Assembly: GCF_030065545.1 (NCBI RefSeq)
Contig: NZ_JASJNC010000002.1
Location: 372,001 to 436,000 of the forward strand
Reading direction: 5' to 3'
DNA: 64,000 nucleotides
Source: Marinicella marina
GTDB lineage: Bacteria; Pseudomonadota; Gammaproteobacteria; Xanthomonadales; Marinicellaceae
A program made the position numbers and the translations under genes. Below the pieces are notes generated by a model. That model was given only the letters and a program-made list of their open reading frames with translations, did not search any database and was not told where the DNA came from. Positions within the stretch are counted from its first letter, which is position 1; every line of letters starts with the position of its first letter. Shown in pieces: positions 16,604-25,786 of this stretch.

Positions 16604-17265
16604 ATGATGAAACTTAGTAAACACCAATACATCAGTGGATTAATTAATTCACACAAATCTACATTGAAGCCTACACTTCTGGTTTTGTTGTTATTTATGT
16701 CGTGGGTTTTGGTTGATTATTATTATGGTGTTTTACCTTTATCAGACTTGCAAACCAAATATTTGAATTATGGCATCCTTATCAGTTTTTTTTAATTTCC
16801 ACATTTATTGGTAAAAGACTTTTAAAGTCGAACGGTTTGGAATGTCAAAATTGTGGCTTTGCTGTGGTTTCACTGGATAAAATTGCCAAGCAAATCAGTT
16901 TCAATCAATGCTTAAAATGCCAATCTGAATTATTTTTAGTAAATGGTAAAAATAACAATCCCATTAAGTTACAAAGGTCTGTTGAAATAGGGTTTGTTTT
17001 GAGTCGAGTTCGGTTGTTAATTGTAAGTTCTTTTTTTGTTGGGATTGTCTCGGCTTTTTTATTATCTACCTACACAGAATTCGGCTCGTTGGCTTTATTG
17101 CTTTTAATTGTCATGATGTTTGTTCCGTTCTCGTATTTGAGGTTTGCCAGTCAAAACAAAAAAATTAACTGTCATAACTGCCAAAAAACACACAAAGACT
17201 ATTACTCATTAAACCTGAGTAGGTACAGTGATCGTTGTACCTATTGTGATCATCCATTCACATAA
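16604..17265 (+). pseudogene. Membrane protein with two zinc ribbons, split by a frameshift in a T8 run
   Basis: Two adjacent frames look like one gene. Frame A (16604-16795) encodes 63 residues with one or two transmembrane segments and stops just after eight T (16786-16793). Frame B is open from that same T run, without a start codon of its own until well after it, to 17265. It encodes a CQNCG...CLKC zinc ribbon, two transmembrane segments, and a second ribbon CHNC...CTYC. One additional T in the run would join both into about 221 residues. Possible explanations are a sequencing error, a real inactivating mutation, phase variation, or slippage at the run during transcription or translation. 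The function of the joined protein is unknown. Confidence 0.6.
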
Positions 17266-17498
17266 ACTCCTCTTATGGTGCTATTGAACATGGACATTCA
17301 GAGATTAGTGATTTGATTCTTAATAAATTAGAGCAATTAACAAAATCGTAGATTCAACAAAAAAAATCCCCGGGTCACCAAAAGTAGGCGCTTTAGGCGA
17401 GTCCGAGGTAGACATTAATTAGGTTACTTCATTCATTAAAAATCAAGAAATCTGTTCGCGATTCATTCGACTCGTCATTGGCTCCTTTTAAATGACAA

Positions 17499-18713
17499 TT
17501 AGTTTTTAAGCTCAGTTCGCACTTCAATCTTATTATGCAAGGTTCGATGTACTGGGCATTTATCGGCAATCACCAGTAATTTGTTAATTTGTTCCTTTGT
17601 CAGCTCGCCCTTGAATTCTATGCTGCGTTCAATCACATCTACTTTTGGGTGTTCTTCCGTGCAAGATTGGCAGTCATCGCCGTGTTCGCGGTTATGGGAT
17701 AAATTGACAATCACATTATCCATGGGTATCTTTTTCAGGTTGGCATACATCCTTAATGTCATCACAGTACAAGCACCGAGGCCGGCCAAAAGGTGCTGGT
17801 AAGGATCGGGGCCGTGGTCGCTGCCGCCGACTTTAAGGGGTTCATCAGCAATCCATTGGTGTGTGGTGCTTTGGATGTCACATTGGAATTTGTGGTTGAT
17901 TTCAGTCACCCGGATTTGGCCCGCCGGCACATCGACGCGCTGAATTGAGTCACTGCTTTCAGTAGCAATAAATTTTTCTGACCAAGTGGCAATCACTTTA
18001 GCGGCATAGGCGGCATCTGCTTTATTTGTCAGTAAGTGATTGGCATTATCCAGGCTGATAAAGCTCTTGGGGTGTTTGGCCGCGACATATATTTTTTCCG
18101 CTTCATTGATCGATACGGTGTCGTCAATCGGTGAGTGCATCACCAACAAGGCTTTTTTCAAATTGCTGATGTGAGCGGTGTTTTGTGCGTCTAAATCATC
18201 AATGAACTGTTTTTTTATCTTAAACGGACGACCACCCAGATTCACTTCTGCCTCGCCATCGGCCCCGATGGTGTCTAAATCGCCTTGGAACAGGTGTTTG
18301 ACATGACCGGCATCGGCCGGTGAACCAATGGTCACCACCGCCTTGGCAGCTGGCACTTGGGCCGCGGCTTTGAGTACAGCCGCACCACCGAGTGAGTGAC
18401 CAATTAAAATGCTGGGTGCTTGGTGGTTTTCCTTCAGGTAATTGGCAGCAGCGACCAAGTCTTCGACGTTGGAGGAGAAGTTGGTGTTGGCAAAATCCCC
18501 ATCAGAACTTCCCAAGCCAGTGAAGTCAAAACGAAACACCGCAAAGCCTGCAGACACAAGTGCTTTGCTGATGTGTGAGGCAGCAATGGAGTTTTTGCCA
18601 CAAGTGAAGCAATGCGCAAACAGCACAAAAGCCTTACTTTGCGAATCTTGTTGTTCGAGTAAGCCGGATAATTCACCCTGGCTGCCTTGGAATTTAATCG
18701 GTGTTTGACTCAT
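17499..18713 (-). CDS. Alpha/beta hydrolase fused to OsmC-like domain
   Basis: A 404-residue cytoplasmic fusion. Residues 1-255 form an alpha/beta hydrolase with the nucleophile elbow GHSLGG (Ser near 108), FAHCFTCGK as the oxyanion-hole region and a late His in DNANHLLT. Residues about 270-404 are an OsmC/Ohr domain with the two redox Cys: one in GLGACTVMTLR, the other in KCPVHRTL. OsmC proteins reduce organic hydroperoxides; this fused architecture is known in many proteobacteria, and its joint substrate is not established. It is a single gene with no obvious partners: flanking genes are unrelated. Confidence 0.9.
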   Translation of the reverse strand: MSQTPIKFQGSQGELSGLLEQQDSQSKAFVLFAHCFTCGKNSIAASHISKALVSAGFAVFRFDFTGLGSSDGDFANTNFSSNVEDLVAAANYLKENHQAPSILIGHSLGGAAVLKAAAQVPAAKAVVTIGSPADAGHVKHLFQGDLDTIGADGEAEVNLGGRPFKIKKQFIDDLDAQNTAHISNLKKALLVMHSPIDDTVSINEAEKIYVAAKHPKSFISLDNANHLLTNKADAAYAAKVIATWSEKFIATESSDSIQRVDVPAGQIRVTEINHKFQCDIQSTTHQWIADEPLKVGGSDHGPDPYQHLLAGLGACTVMTLRMYANLKKIPMDNVIVNLSHNREHGDDCQSCTEEHPKVDVIERSIEFKGELTKEQINKLLVIADKCPVHRTLHNKIEVRTELKN

Positions 18714-18921
18714 GGTTATCCTTGATTGCTGTGATGTATTGGTTAACAGACCAGTTTAGCAGTTAATAATTGCAGAAGTTGTGCTTGGGTGTGGATAAAT
18801 GATGAGGCCATTAACAGGCTCAGACCGTGTTGACTCGAAAGCTGTCTTTATTAAGTGACTGACCGGGCGAGAACTGCTAACATTTAGATTGGATTTTACT
18901 ATCGCTGGAGATTTGTTTTAT

Positions 18922-19533
18922 ATGCCTACTTCTTTAATTGTGGTCGATGATTTTCTCGATGACCCGTACCCGCTTCGTAATGCAGCATTACAGTTAAATT
19001 ACCCTCAAAGTGAATCGAATTTTCCTGGGCGAAACTCGACACAAAAGATAAACCTTGAGGGTTTGCATGAGGAAGTGTCACGTTTGGTGGGTGAGCCATT
19101 ATTGCCTATGAGTCATGATCAGGCTCACACAAAATGCCGAATTTCCCTGGCTTCAGATGTTGGCAATGCCAAAGTACATGTTGATGCATCTCACTGGTCA
19201 GGCATTTTGTATCTGAGCGAACCGGAGGATTGTCGTGGAGGCACAGAGTTTTTTCGACACATACCAACAAATACTGAGCGAGCGCCATTCAGTGATCAAG
19301 AGGCCTTTGAGAAATTTGGTGTACATTCTGCCAAGCAATGGACCGCAAATGTCTTGGATCGCGACACCAATGATGACTCCAAATGGGAAATGACCATGAG
19401 GGTTCCTATGCGTTTTAATCGCCTTATTCTTCTTAGGCCATGGCTTTGGCACACCGCAGGAGAGAGTTTTGGTGATAAGTTAGAAAATGGTCGCCTGGTT
19501 TATTTAATGTTTTTTCAACTAGCAAATCGTTGA
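18922..19533 (+). CDS. DUF6445-like / 2-oxoglutarate-Fe(II) oxygenase-like protein
   Basis: A 203-residue protein starting at MPTSLIVVDDFLDDPYPLR, a typical opening of DUF6445 and related oxygenase-like proteins. An HVDASHW segment (His-x-Asp) near residue 88 and a distal His in LWHTAGESFG near 185 could form the iron triad of the double-stranded beta-helix fold. WSGILYLSEPEDCRGGTEFF lies between them. Family members often occur next to tryptophan halogenases or TonB receptors; neither is present here. I chose the internal ATG rather than the in-frame TTG at 18889, since homologues typically begin at this motif. Substrate unknown. Confidence 0.7.
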   Translation: MPTSLIVVDDFLDDPYPLRNAALQLNYPQSESNFPGRNSTQKINLEGLHEEVSRLVGEPLLPMSHDQAHTKCRISLASDVGNAKVHVDASHWSGILYLSEPEDCRGGTEFFRHIPTNTERAPFSDQEAFEKFGVHSAKQWTANVLDRDTNDDSKWEMTMRVPMRFNRLILLRPWLWHTAGESFGDKLENGRLVYLMFFQLANR

Positions 19534-19570
19534 TTAAACTGGATATTATCTGAAAGAGAAAGGATAGAAA

Positions 19571-19948
19571 ATGATAAAGCATGAAAGTTTGAATGTGTAC
19601 CATGAGCCTTTAGAAAGTTGTTGTGAGGACCCGTTGACCGGTTTTTTTCGCGATGGTTGTTGTAACACGGCGGATGAAGATTTGGGCATGCATACGGTTT
19701 GTGTGGAATTAACAGATGATTTTTTACAATTTTCCAAACGCATGGGCAATGACTTAATCACCCCAAGACCTGAATTTAATTTCCCCGGTTTAAAAGCGGG
19801 AGATCGCTGGTGTTTGTGTGCCAGTCGGTGGTTACAATCGCATCAAGCCGGCGTAGCGCCGCGGGTGCATATCAGAAGCACCCACCAACGGACTTTGGAA
19901 ATCGTTGATTTACAGCTGTTGAAACAATACGCTGCTGACCTACAGTGA
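19571..19948 (+). CDS. DUF2237 family protein
   Basis: A 125-residue conserved protein of unknown function. It shows the family's Cys-rich and aromatic motifs: CEDPLTGFFRDGCCNT near residue 20, DLGMHTVCVELTDDFL, and GDRWCLCASRW near residue 78. The family is small, cytoplasmic and usually encoded alone. The ribosome binding site AGAAAGGA is well placed. It follows the DUF6445-like gene by 37 bp and its 3' end overlaps the convergent rarD by 9 bp. Confidence 0.8.
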   Translation: MIKHESLNVYHEPLESCCEDPLTGFFRDGCCNTADEDLGMHTVCVELTDDFLQFSKRMGNDLITPRPEFNFPGLKAGDRWCLCASRWLQSHQAGVAPRVHIRSTHQRTLEIVDLQLLKQYAADLQ

Positions 19949-20881
19949 GGCCCGCTGTTTCAATGTTATTCTGATAGACTGCCAACTGACAATAACCAAA
20001 GCCGTCCAGATGCCAGCAAAAGCCACTTTGTGACCTTGGGTGAAATCCTCGCCGTAAAAATACACTGCAATCAGAAAGCTGATGCTGGGTCCGATGTACT
20101 GCAAAAATCCCACCAAAGTCAGTGTCAGACGTTTAGCAGCATAATTAAAGCCTATCAATGGCAGGATGGTGATCATCCCAGAGAGCACCAATAAAGCAGT
20201 GGTGTTGAGGTCATAAGCAAAGCCAATTTGCTCTGGATTCAGCCACCACAAATACAGCAAAGCCGGTAACAACAACAAACTGGTCTCCCAAAACAAGCCC
20301 ACCAGCGGTCCTACATCCAAAGTTTTTCTGACCAAGCCATACAAACCAAAAGTGACGGCCAAAGCCAAGGCAATCCAAGGTGGTTGACCCAGGTAAAATC
20401 CTAAATAAGTGGTGGCAGCTGCGGCAATGATCAGTGCCACAGTTTGGGTTTTGTTCAAGCGTTCGCCTAAAAACAATAAGCCCAAGAAAATGTTAACCAG
20501 CGGGTTGGTGAAGTAACCCAATGAAGTGGCCAAAATCTGACCGTCATTCACTGCCCAAACAAAAATCAGCCAATTACTGATGACCAAAGAACCGCTGATA
20601 AATAAAATCAATAATTGTTTCGGTGAGATTCGCAGTGTTTTCAGTAGCTGTGACCTTTCACGAATGGCCAAGAACAGTAATAAAAATGCCGCTGCCCAAA
20701 TGATGCGATGGGCAATGATACTCAGGGCGGGCACGTGTTGTAGCAGTTTGAAAAAAACCGGCGCGAAGCCCCAAAAAACAAAACAAAAGATGCCGGCAGA
20801 CAGGCCTTTGTTGTGTTCGGTTCTCGCTGCTGTTATGGGCGATGGGTTTGGTAGAGTAGACTTGTGGTTGGTCGCTGGCAT
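19940..20881 (-). CDS. rarD: RarD-type EamA transporter
   Basis: A 313-residue inner-membrane protein with about ten hydrophobic helices, forming two EamA repeats of the drug/metabolite transporter superfamily. The RarD family is recognised by FCFWGFAPVFFKLL near residue 35, AHRIIWAAAFLL, and GYFTNPLVNIFLGLLFLGERL in the first half, plus QYIGPSISFLIAVYFYGE in the second. Physiological substrate is not known for the family. The first 25 residues are polar and perhaps not all translated; a later start is possible, but no better Met is near. Confidence 0.88.
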   Translation of the reverse strand: MPATNHKSTLPNPSPITAARTEHNKGLSAGIFCFVFWGFAPVFFKLLQHVPALSIIAHRIIWAAAFLLLFLAIRERSQLLKTLRISPKQLLILFISGSLVISNWLIFVWAVNDGQILATSLGYFTNPLVNIFLGLLFLGERLNKTQTVALIIAAAATTYLGFYLGQPPWIALALAVTFGLYGLVRKTLDVGPLVGLFWETSLLLLPALLYLWWLNPEQIGFAYDLNTTALLVLSGMITILPLIGFNYAAKRLTLTLVGFLQYIGPSISFLIAVYFYGEDFTQGHKVAFAGIWTALVIVSWQSIRITLKQRASL

Positions 20882-20972
20882 CGACGTATTGTAGTCGAAT
20901 TATCTGTCGATGAAGATGAAACCTGCTGAAGAATTATTATACAATCTTTGGGTTTGAATCATTTGGAGTGAG

Positions 20973-21830
20973 ATGAAAAAATTATTGTTAGCGTTTACTT
21001 CGGCTTTTGTGTTGGCCATGGCATCAGGCGCCAGTGCACATAAGCACGCTGAAGCTGCGATCACACATGACAGCGGCCAAGTAACGTATTTGGGCAACAC
21101 CGGTTTGCTGGCGTCACACGGCGAAATACAGGTTTTGTTTGATCCATTTTTTCACAATCACTATGGTCAATATCAGCTGGTACCGAAAACATTCAGACAG
21201 GCCATGTTCAATGCAGAGGCACCTTTTGATGCCGTTAAAATGGTCTTAATCAGTCATGCCCATGGTGACCACTTTGATGCCAGTGATGTGGTCAAATACA
21301 TGCAAATGCATGATGACGTGATGTTGGTGGCACCCACTCAGGCAGTAGAACAAATGCAATCAATCGCTGGTTTTGGTGTCATCCAAAACCGCATTAAGTC
21401 AATTGATTTGGCTTATGGTGATGCGCCGATCAGTCACTTTTTTGATGGCATTGAAGTCAATGCCGTGCGTATTCCACACGCCGGTTGGCCGGGTCGTGCT
21501 GATGTGTCTAATTTGGTTTACCGGGTCACCATCAACAACCAAGCCACGGTGATGCATATGGGTGATGCAGACCCTGACGATGTCCACTTTAAGCCTTGGC
21601 AATCATATTGGCAGTCGAAAAGAACTGATCGGGCTTATCCGCCTTACTGGTTCATGCTCACACCATCCGGACAAGACATACTGACCAATCGCATCAATGC
21701 CACATCTGCCACTGGGGTTCACGTGCCAGTGAATGTACCCACCGCCCTGAAAAACAGCGGAGCGAGGTATTTTTCAAAAACCGGTAGCAGCCATGCCATC
21801 ACCAACAACCAAGAGTCGGAGAAACCTTAA
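20973..21830 (+). CDS. Exported metallo-beta-lactamase-fold hydrolase
   Basis: A 285-residue protein with a signal peptide of about 22 residues (cleavage near ASAHKH). The zinc-binding motif SHAHGDHFD (HxHxDH) lies near residue 93, with further candidate ligands in RIPHAGWPG and HMGDADPDD. The pattern resembles the UlaG-like branch (MBL-fold proteins with DPFF near the N-terminus). Substrate unknown. The M24 peptidase gene follows after 2 bp, so the two are probably co-expressed and may both act in the periplasm. Confidence 0.8.
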   Translation: MKKLLLAFTSAFVLAMASGASAHKHAEAAITHDSGQVTYLGNTGLLASHGEIQVLFDPFFHNHYGQYQLVPKTFRQAMFNAEAPFDAVKMVLISHAHGDHFDASDVVKYMQMHDDVMLVAPTQAVEQMQSIAGFGVIQNRIKSIDLAYGDAPISHFFDGIEVNAVRIPHAGWPGRADVSNLVYRVTINNQATVMHMGDADPDDVHFKPWQSYWQSKRTDRAYPPYWFMLTPSGQDILTNRINATSATGVHVPVNVPTALKNSGARYFSKTGSSHAITNNQESEKP

Positions 21831-21832
21831 AT

Positions 21833-23206
21833 ATGACCATGAGACCAACAACCATGCAAAAATTAGTCATCATCACAGCCTTACTTTTAAGCCAAATCTG
21901 CGCCGCCGATTCCCCCAACATCTTGTCATTACAACAACAAGCCAAAGTGGTGGATCGCTTACTCGAAGATAAGATCAAAACAGTGTTGCCGCAGCTGATG
22001 CGAGACAATGAAATTGATATGTGGATTGTGATGGCGCGTGAATACAACGAAGATCCGGTAATCAGAACTTTGTTGCCGGCGACTTGGCATGCGGCCCGTC
22101 GGCGCACAGTTTTGGTGATGTTTGATCCAGGTGAGGGTGCAGAAATTGAAGCTTTGGCGGTGGCCCGATATGATGTAGGCGCGGTGTTTAAAAAGGCTTG
22201 GGATAAAGAACAACAGCCGGACCAATGGGCACGGTTGGCTGAGGTGATTGCTGAGAGAAAACCGAAGAAAATTGCTTTGAACCTCTCTCAGCACTACGGT
22301 CAGGCCGATGGTTTGACGCACACCGAATACCAATCTTTTGTCGCCTCAATACCGAAGAAATATCAAAAGCGCATCGTCAGTGCTGAAACTTTGGCGGTTA
22401 ATTGGCTAGAAATCCGCACCCCAGCCGAAATGGCCATTTATCCCCAAGTGGTGAACATTGCTCATCACATCATTGCTGAGGGCTTATCAGAACAAGCCAT
22501 CCAACCCGGGGTCACTTCAACCGAAGATTTGGTTTGGTGGTTTCGTGAACGCATCAAAGCGCTGAAGTTAGACACTTGGTTTCATCCATCGGTGTCGATA
22601 CAAAGGGCCGATGCAGAACAGTTTGAACACCTGCGTACATTTGATTCGCGACCGGCGGAAAATATCATCCAACCAGGCGACTTGGTACATGTGGATTTTG
22701 GCATCACTTATTTGCGCATGAACACCGATACCCAGCAACACGCCTATGTCCTGAGAGCTGGTGAAACCGAGGCGCCTGAATACTTAAAGCAAGCTTTGGT
22801 CAATGGTAACCGCCTGCAAGATATTTTTACCAACAACTTCAAAGTGGGTCGTACCGGTAATGAAGTGTTGGCGATGTCGCGACAGCAGGCCATTGATGAA
22901 GGCATCAAGCCATCAATTTATACCCATCCCATCGGCTATTACGGCCATGCCGCCGGCACCACACTGGGCATGTGGGATTCACAGGGCGGGGTGCCACACA
23001 CTGGCGATCATCCACTGCACGCCAACACCGCTTATGCCATAGAATTGAATGCAGCGACTTATATTAAGGAGTGGGACAAAGAAATCCGCATCATGTTGGA
23101 AGAGGATGCTTTCTTTGATGGTGAAACTGTGCGCTACATCAATGGCCGACAAAAACATTTTCACCTGATTCCACGCCAAGACCAAACCCACGTCTTGGGA
23201 GACTGA
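21833..23206 (+). CDS. Exported M24-family (Xaa-Pro aminopeptidase-like) metallopeptidase
   Basis: A 457-residue protein with an N-terminal signal peptide (cleavage near ICAADS). The C-terminal pita-bread domain shows the five metal-ligand positions: HVDFG, an Asp in MNTDTQQHAYV, His in YYGHAAGT, Glu in AIELNA and Glu in MLEEDA. The N-terminal half matches the creatinase-like domain that precedes the catalytic domain in this family. It probably cleaves N-terminal residues before proline in periplasmic peptides. Several in-frame ATGs lie in the first seven codons; GGAG about 11 bp upstream supports the first. It is coupled to the metallo-hydrolase gene upstream. Confidence 0.85.
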   Translation: MTMRPTTMQKLVIITALLLSQICAADSPNILSLQQQAKVVDRLLEDKIKTVLPQLMRDNEIDMWIVMAREYNEDPVIRTLLPATWHAARRRTVLVMFDPGEGAEIEALAVARYDVGAVFKKAWDKEQQPDQWARLAEVIAERKPKKIALNLSQHYGQADGLTHTEYQSFVASIPKKYQKRIVSAETLAVNWLEIRTPAEMAIYPQVVNIAHHIIAEGLSEQAIQPGVTSTEDLVWWFRERIKALKLDTWFHPSVSIQRADAEQFEHLRTFDSRPAENIIQPGDLVHVDFGITYLRMNTDTQQHAYVLRAGETEAPEYLKQALVNGNRLQDIFTNNFKVGRTGNEVLAMSRQQAIDEGIKPSIYTHPIGYYGHAAGTTLGMWDSQGGVPHTGDHPLHANTAYAIELNAATYIKEWDKEIRIMLEEDAFFDGETVRYINGRQKHFHLIPRQDQTHVLGD

Positions 23207-23377
23207 TTTCAGCCACTCCTAACGCTTGTAACTTTTGTCTCAGATAATTTTTAAAGGTATTGAAGCTTGTGCTAACTGTTGTGGTGATTTTTTGTAAATT
23301 AACAGTCACTTTGAAAAGCGTCAGCGATGACCAGCTTACACTAAATTTTGAACCACGATTAATTCACAAGCAAAAGT

Positions 23378-23383
23378 TATAAT
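23378..23383 (+). promoter_or_regulatory. Candidate -10 element before the FMN reductase gene
   Basis: A perfect TATAAT 26 bp before the ATG. No good -35 hexamer is found at the right distance, so the call rests on this box alone. An AAGGA ribosome binding site follows at 23396. Confidence 0.35.
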
Positions 23384-23408
23384 ATGATTTTTTTCAAGGA
23401 TAATTAAA

Positions 23409-23954
23409 ATGAAAATAGCTGGAATATCAGGTAGTTTACGTCAACACTCAACCAACACGGGCATCCTTCGCGCGGTCAAAAAAATTGCAGCAGATAAAGG
23501 TCACGAGTTCACCTTGGTGGACATCAGTGACATCCCACTTTACAACCAAGATGTGAATGAGCAAGGCATTCCGCAAGCAGTGCAAAACGCACATGATGAA
23601 CTGGCGGTAGCTGATGCCATAGTTCTGGCATGTCCTGAATACAATTATTCGGTCAGTGGCGTGCTGAAGAATGCCATTGATTGGTTCTCTCGCGTCGAGA
23701 ATCAAGGATTCAATGGCAAAGCCGTCTCCATCATGGGAGCAAGTCCTGGGCTAGGCACCTCACGCATGCAATACGATTTGCGTAAAATTCTGGTTTTCTT
23801 AAATGCCTTCGTGGTTAACAAGCCCGAAGTATTGATTGGTGGTTCAGGCGGTAAGTTTGATGACCAAGGTAATTTGACCGATGAGAAAACTTTGGAGTTT
23901 CTAGGTAAAGCAGTGGATGCATTGATAGCACTCGCTGATCAATTGAAAAAATGA
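23409..23954 (+). CDS. NADPH-dependent FMN reductase family protein
   Basis: A 181-residue flavodoxin-like reductase. The FMN-phosphate loop GISGSLRQHSTNTGILRA is at the N-terminus. The conserved PEYNYSVSGVLKNAIDW segment near residue 78 and MGASPGLGTSRMQYDLR near 115 place it with ChrR/YieF/azobenzene-reductase type quinone or chromate reductases. It reduces flavin or quinones with NAD(P)H in the cytoplasm. Its stop overlaps the start of the Old Yellow Enzyme gene as ATGA, so the two are translationally coupled and may form a redox unit. Confidence 0.88.
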   Translation: MKIAGISGSLRQHSTNTGILRAVKKIAADKGHEFTLVDISDIPLYNQDVNEQGIPQAVQNAHDELAVADAIVLACPEYNYSVSGVLKNAIDWFSRVENQGFNGKAVSIMGASPGLGTSRMQYDLRKILVFLNAFVVNKPEVLIGGSGGKFDDQGNLTDEKTLEFLGKAVDALIALADQLKK

Positions 23955-25060
23955 TGAAAGAAATATTTAAACCTTTTGCGTTGGGCCAATTGCAGCTCAA
24001 AAACCGCATTGTGATGGCACCCATGACCCGTAGTTTCTCTCCAGGTCATGTGCCCAATCAGAAAAACATTGAATACTATCAACGTCGAGCAGCCAATGAT
24101 GTCGGCTTGATTATCACCGAAGGCACTTGTGTAGGTCACAAAGCCGCTAATGGCTACCCGAATGTGCCTTTCTTCTATGGTGAAGAAGCACTGGCGGGTT
24201 GGCAGCGGGTGGTCGAAGCGGTACATGCCGAAGGTGGTAAAATCATGCCGCAATTGTGGCATGTCGGCGGGGTTCGCAAGGATTGTCTGCAACCTGATGA
24301 GTCGGTTCCGGCCTACAGCCCATCAGGTTTGCTTTCGCCAAACAAGCCCAATGGGGTTGCGATGACACAAACCGACATTGATGAGGTAAAACAAGCCTTT
24401 ATCGATGCCGCAATCAATGCCAAGAAGTTGGGTTTTGATGGTATTGAACTACACGGCGCCCATGGTTATTTGCTGGATCAATTCTTCTGGGAAAAAACCA
24501 ATTTGCGAGATGATGAATATGGTGGTGACCTGGTGCAAAGGACGCGCTTCGTGGCAGAGCTGGTGCGCGCTATCAAAGCAGAGACTGGTGATGAATTCCC
24601 GCTGATTTTGCGTTTTTCACAATGGAAACTACAAAATTATCAACTGAAGTTGGCACAAACGCCAGCTGAGCTTGGGGCATTTTTACAGCCTTTGGTTGAT
24701 GCGGGAGTGGATATGTTCCATTGTTCGACTCGTCGATTCTGGGAACCTGAGTTTGAAGGCTCTGATCTGAATCTGGCCGGCTGGACCAAAAAACTCACAG
24801 GGAAGCCTACCATCACGGTAGGTAGCGTTGGTTTGGATGGTGGTTTTGTAGATGAAGAAAAGCGCGGCATGATCAGCCATTCGGGGGTTTCAACCGAACA
24901 GTTTGAACTGATTGAGACAGCTTTGGCTGCAGGTGAGTATGATTTGGTGGCTGTGGGACGGTGTTTGCTGCAAGATCCTGAATGGGTGCATAAATTAAAA
25001 GCCGACGAATTTTCCCAGATGCAGGCTTATTCAGCTGACTCGCTGAAATCCTTGTATTGA
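23951..25060 (+). CDS. NADH:flavin oxidoreductase, Old Yellow Enzyme family
   Basis: A 369-residue FMN-dependent TIM-barrel enzyme. The opening IFKPFALGQLQLKNRIVMAP is typical for the family. The substrate-binding and proton-relay region HGAHGYLLDQFF occurs near residue 172 and the following DDEYGGDLVQRTRF is the family signature; VGSVGLDGGF lies near 298 in the phosphate-binding part. Such enzymes reduce activated carbon-carbon double bonds. The neighbouring FMN reductase could supply reduced flavin or share a detoxification role. The natural substrate is not deducible. Confidence 0.9.
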   Translation: MMKEIFKPFALGQLQLKNRIVMAPMTRSFSPGHVPNQKNIEYYQRRAANDVGLIITEGTCVGHKAANGYPNVPFFYGEEALAGWQRVVEAVHAEGGKIMPQLWHVGGVRKDCLQPDESVPAYSPSGLLSPNKPNGVAMTQTDIDEVKQAFIDAAINAKKLGFDGIELHGAHGYLLDQFFWEKTNLRDDEYGGDLVQRTRFVAELVRAIKAETGDEFPLILRFSQWKLQNYQLKLAQTPAELGAFLQPLVDAGVDMFHCSTRRFWEPEFEGSDLNLAGWTKKLTGKPTITVGSVGLDGGFVDEEKRGMISHSGVSTEQFELIETALAAGEYDLVAVGRCLLQDPEWVHKLKADEFSQMQAYSADSLKSLY

Positions 25061-25087
25061 GGTTGGTGCTGAAATTAGAATGTAAGC

Positions 25088-25783
25088 ATGTTTAGGTATT
25101 TAAAACGAGTTGCTGATCACCTCACCTCAGATTTTCTGGGTGGGCCGAAGCCTTGGAAATTTTCTTGGGTAATCAATTTCCAAAAAGCCGGCACCTTTGT
25201 GTTTGTGGCTTTTTTGATGTGGTATTACCAAAACTTTTCAACCGCCGCTTACCTATATCTGGCTTTACATGGTGCTTATGGCTTTGTGTGGTTACTAAAA
25301 GACCTGAGTTTTCCTGATGCCAATTGGCAAAAGCGCATCACCATTCCAGCCGGCTTGGTGGCTTTTTTTGGGGTATTGTTTTGGTATTGGGCGATTGCTT
25401 GGTTATTAATCAGCCAGCCGGTCACGCCTGATTACCCATTGACTGATGCTGCTTGGTTTGCCATGTGCACAGCACTTTGTATTTTAGGCTGTGTCATTAT
25501 GATTGCGGCCGATGCACAAAAGTACTACACCTTGAGGTACCAGAAAGGCTTGATTCAAACCGGTATCCACAAATACATCCGGCACCCAAATTACCTGGGA
25601 GAGATTATGATTTACGGTTCTTTTGGCTTATTGGCATGGCATTGGGGCGCAGCAGTGATTTTGGCTGCGGTTTGGTTGTTTGTGTTTGTGCCTAATATGG
25701 TGGCCAAAGAGAAAAGCCTGTCCAGATACCCTGAATGGCCTGAATACAAAAAACGCAGTGGCTGGCTGTCTCCTTATATATAG
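25088..25783 (+). CDS. Membrane protein of the isoprenylcysteine methyltransferase / DUF1295-like family
   Basis: A 231-residue membrane protein with about five or six hydrophobic helices. The C-terminal signature IHKYIRHPNYLGEIMIYGSF followed by a helix and the EWPEYKKRSGWLSPYI tail matches the ICMT/PEMT-like superfamily and 5-alpha-reductase-related DUF1295 proteins. These use SAM or NADPH on lipid-like substrates; the reaction cannot be decided here. It follows the Old Yellow Enzyme by 27 bp on the same strand and could be co-transcribed. It converges on the outer-membrane protein gene with 3 bp between stops. Confidence 0.75.
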   Translation: MFRYLKRVADHLTSDFLGGPKPWKFSWVINFQKAGTFVFVAFLMWYYQNFSTAAYLYLALHGAYGFVWLLKDLSFPDANWQKRITIPAGLVAFFGVLFWYWAIAWLLISQPVTPDYPLTDAAWFAMCTALCILGCVIMIAADAQKYYTLRYQKGLIQTGIHKYIRHPNYLGEIMIYGSFGLLAWHWGAAVILAAVWLFVFVPNMVAKEKSLSRYPEWPEYKKRSGWLSPYI

Positions 25784-25786
25784 GGG

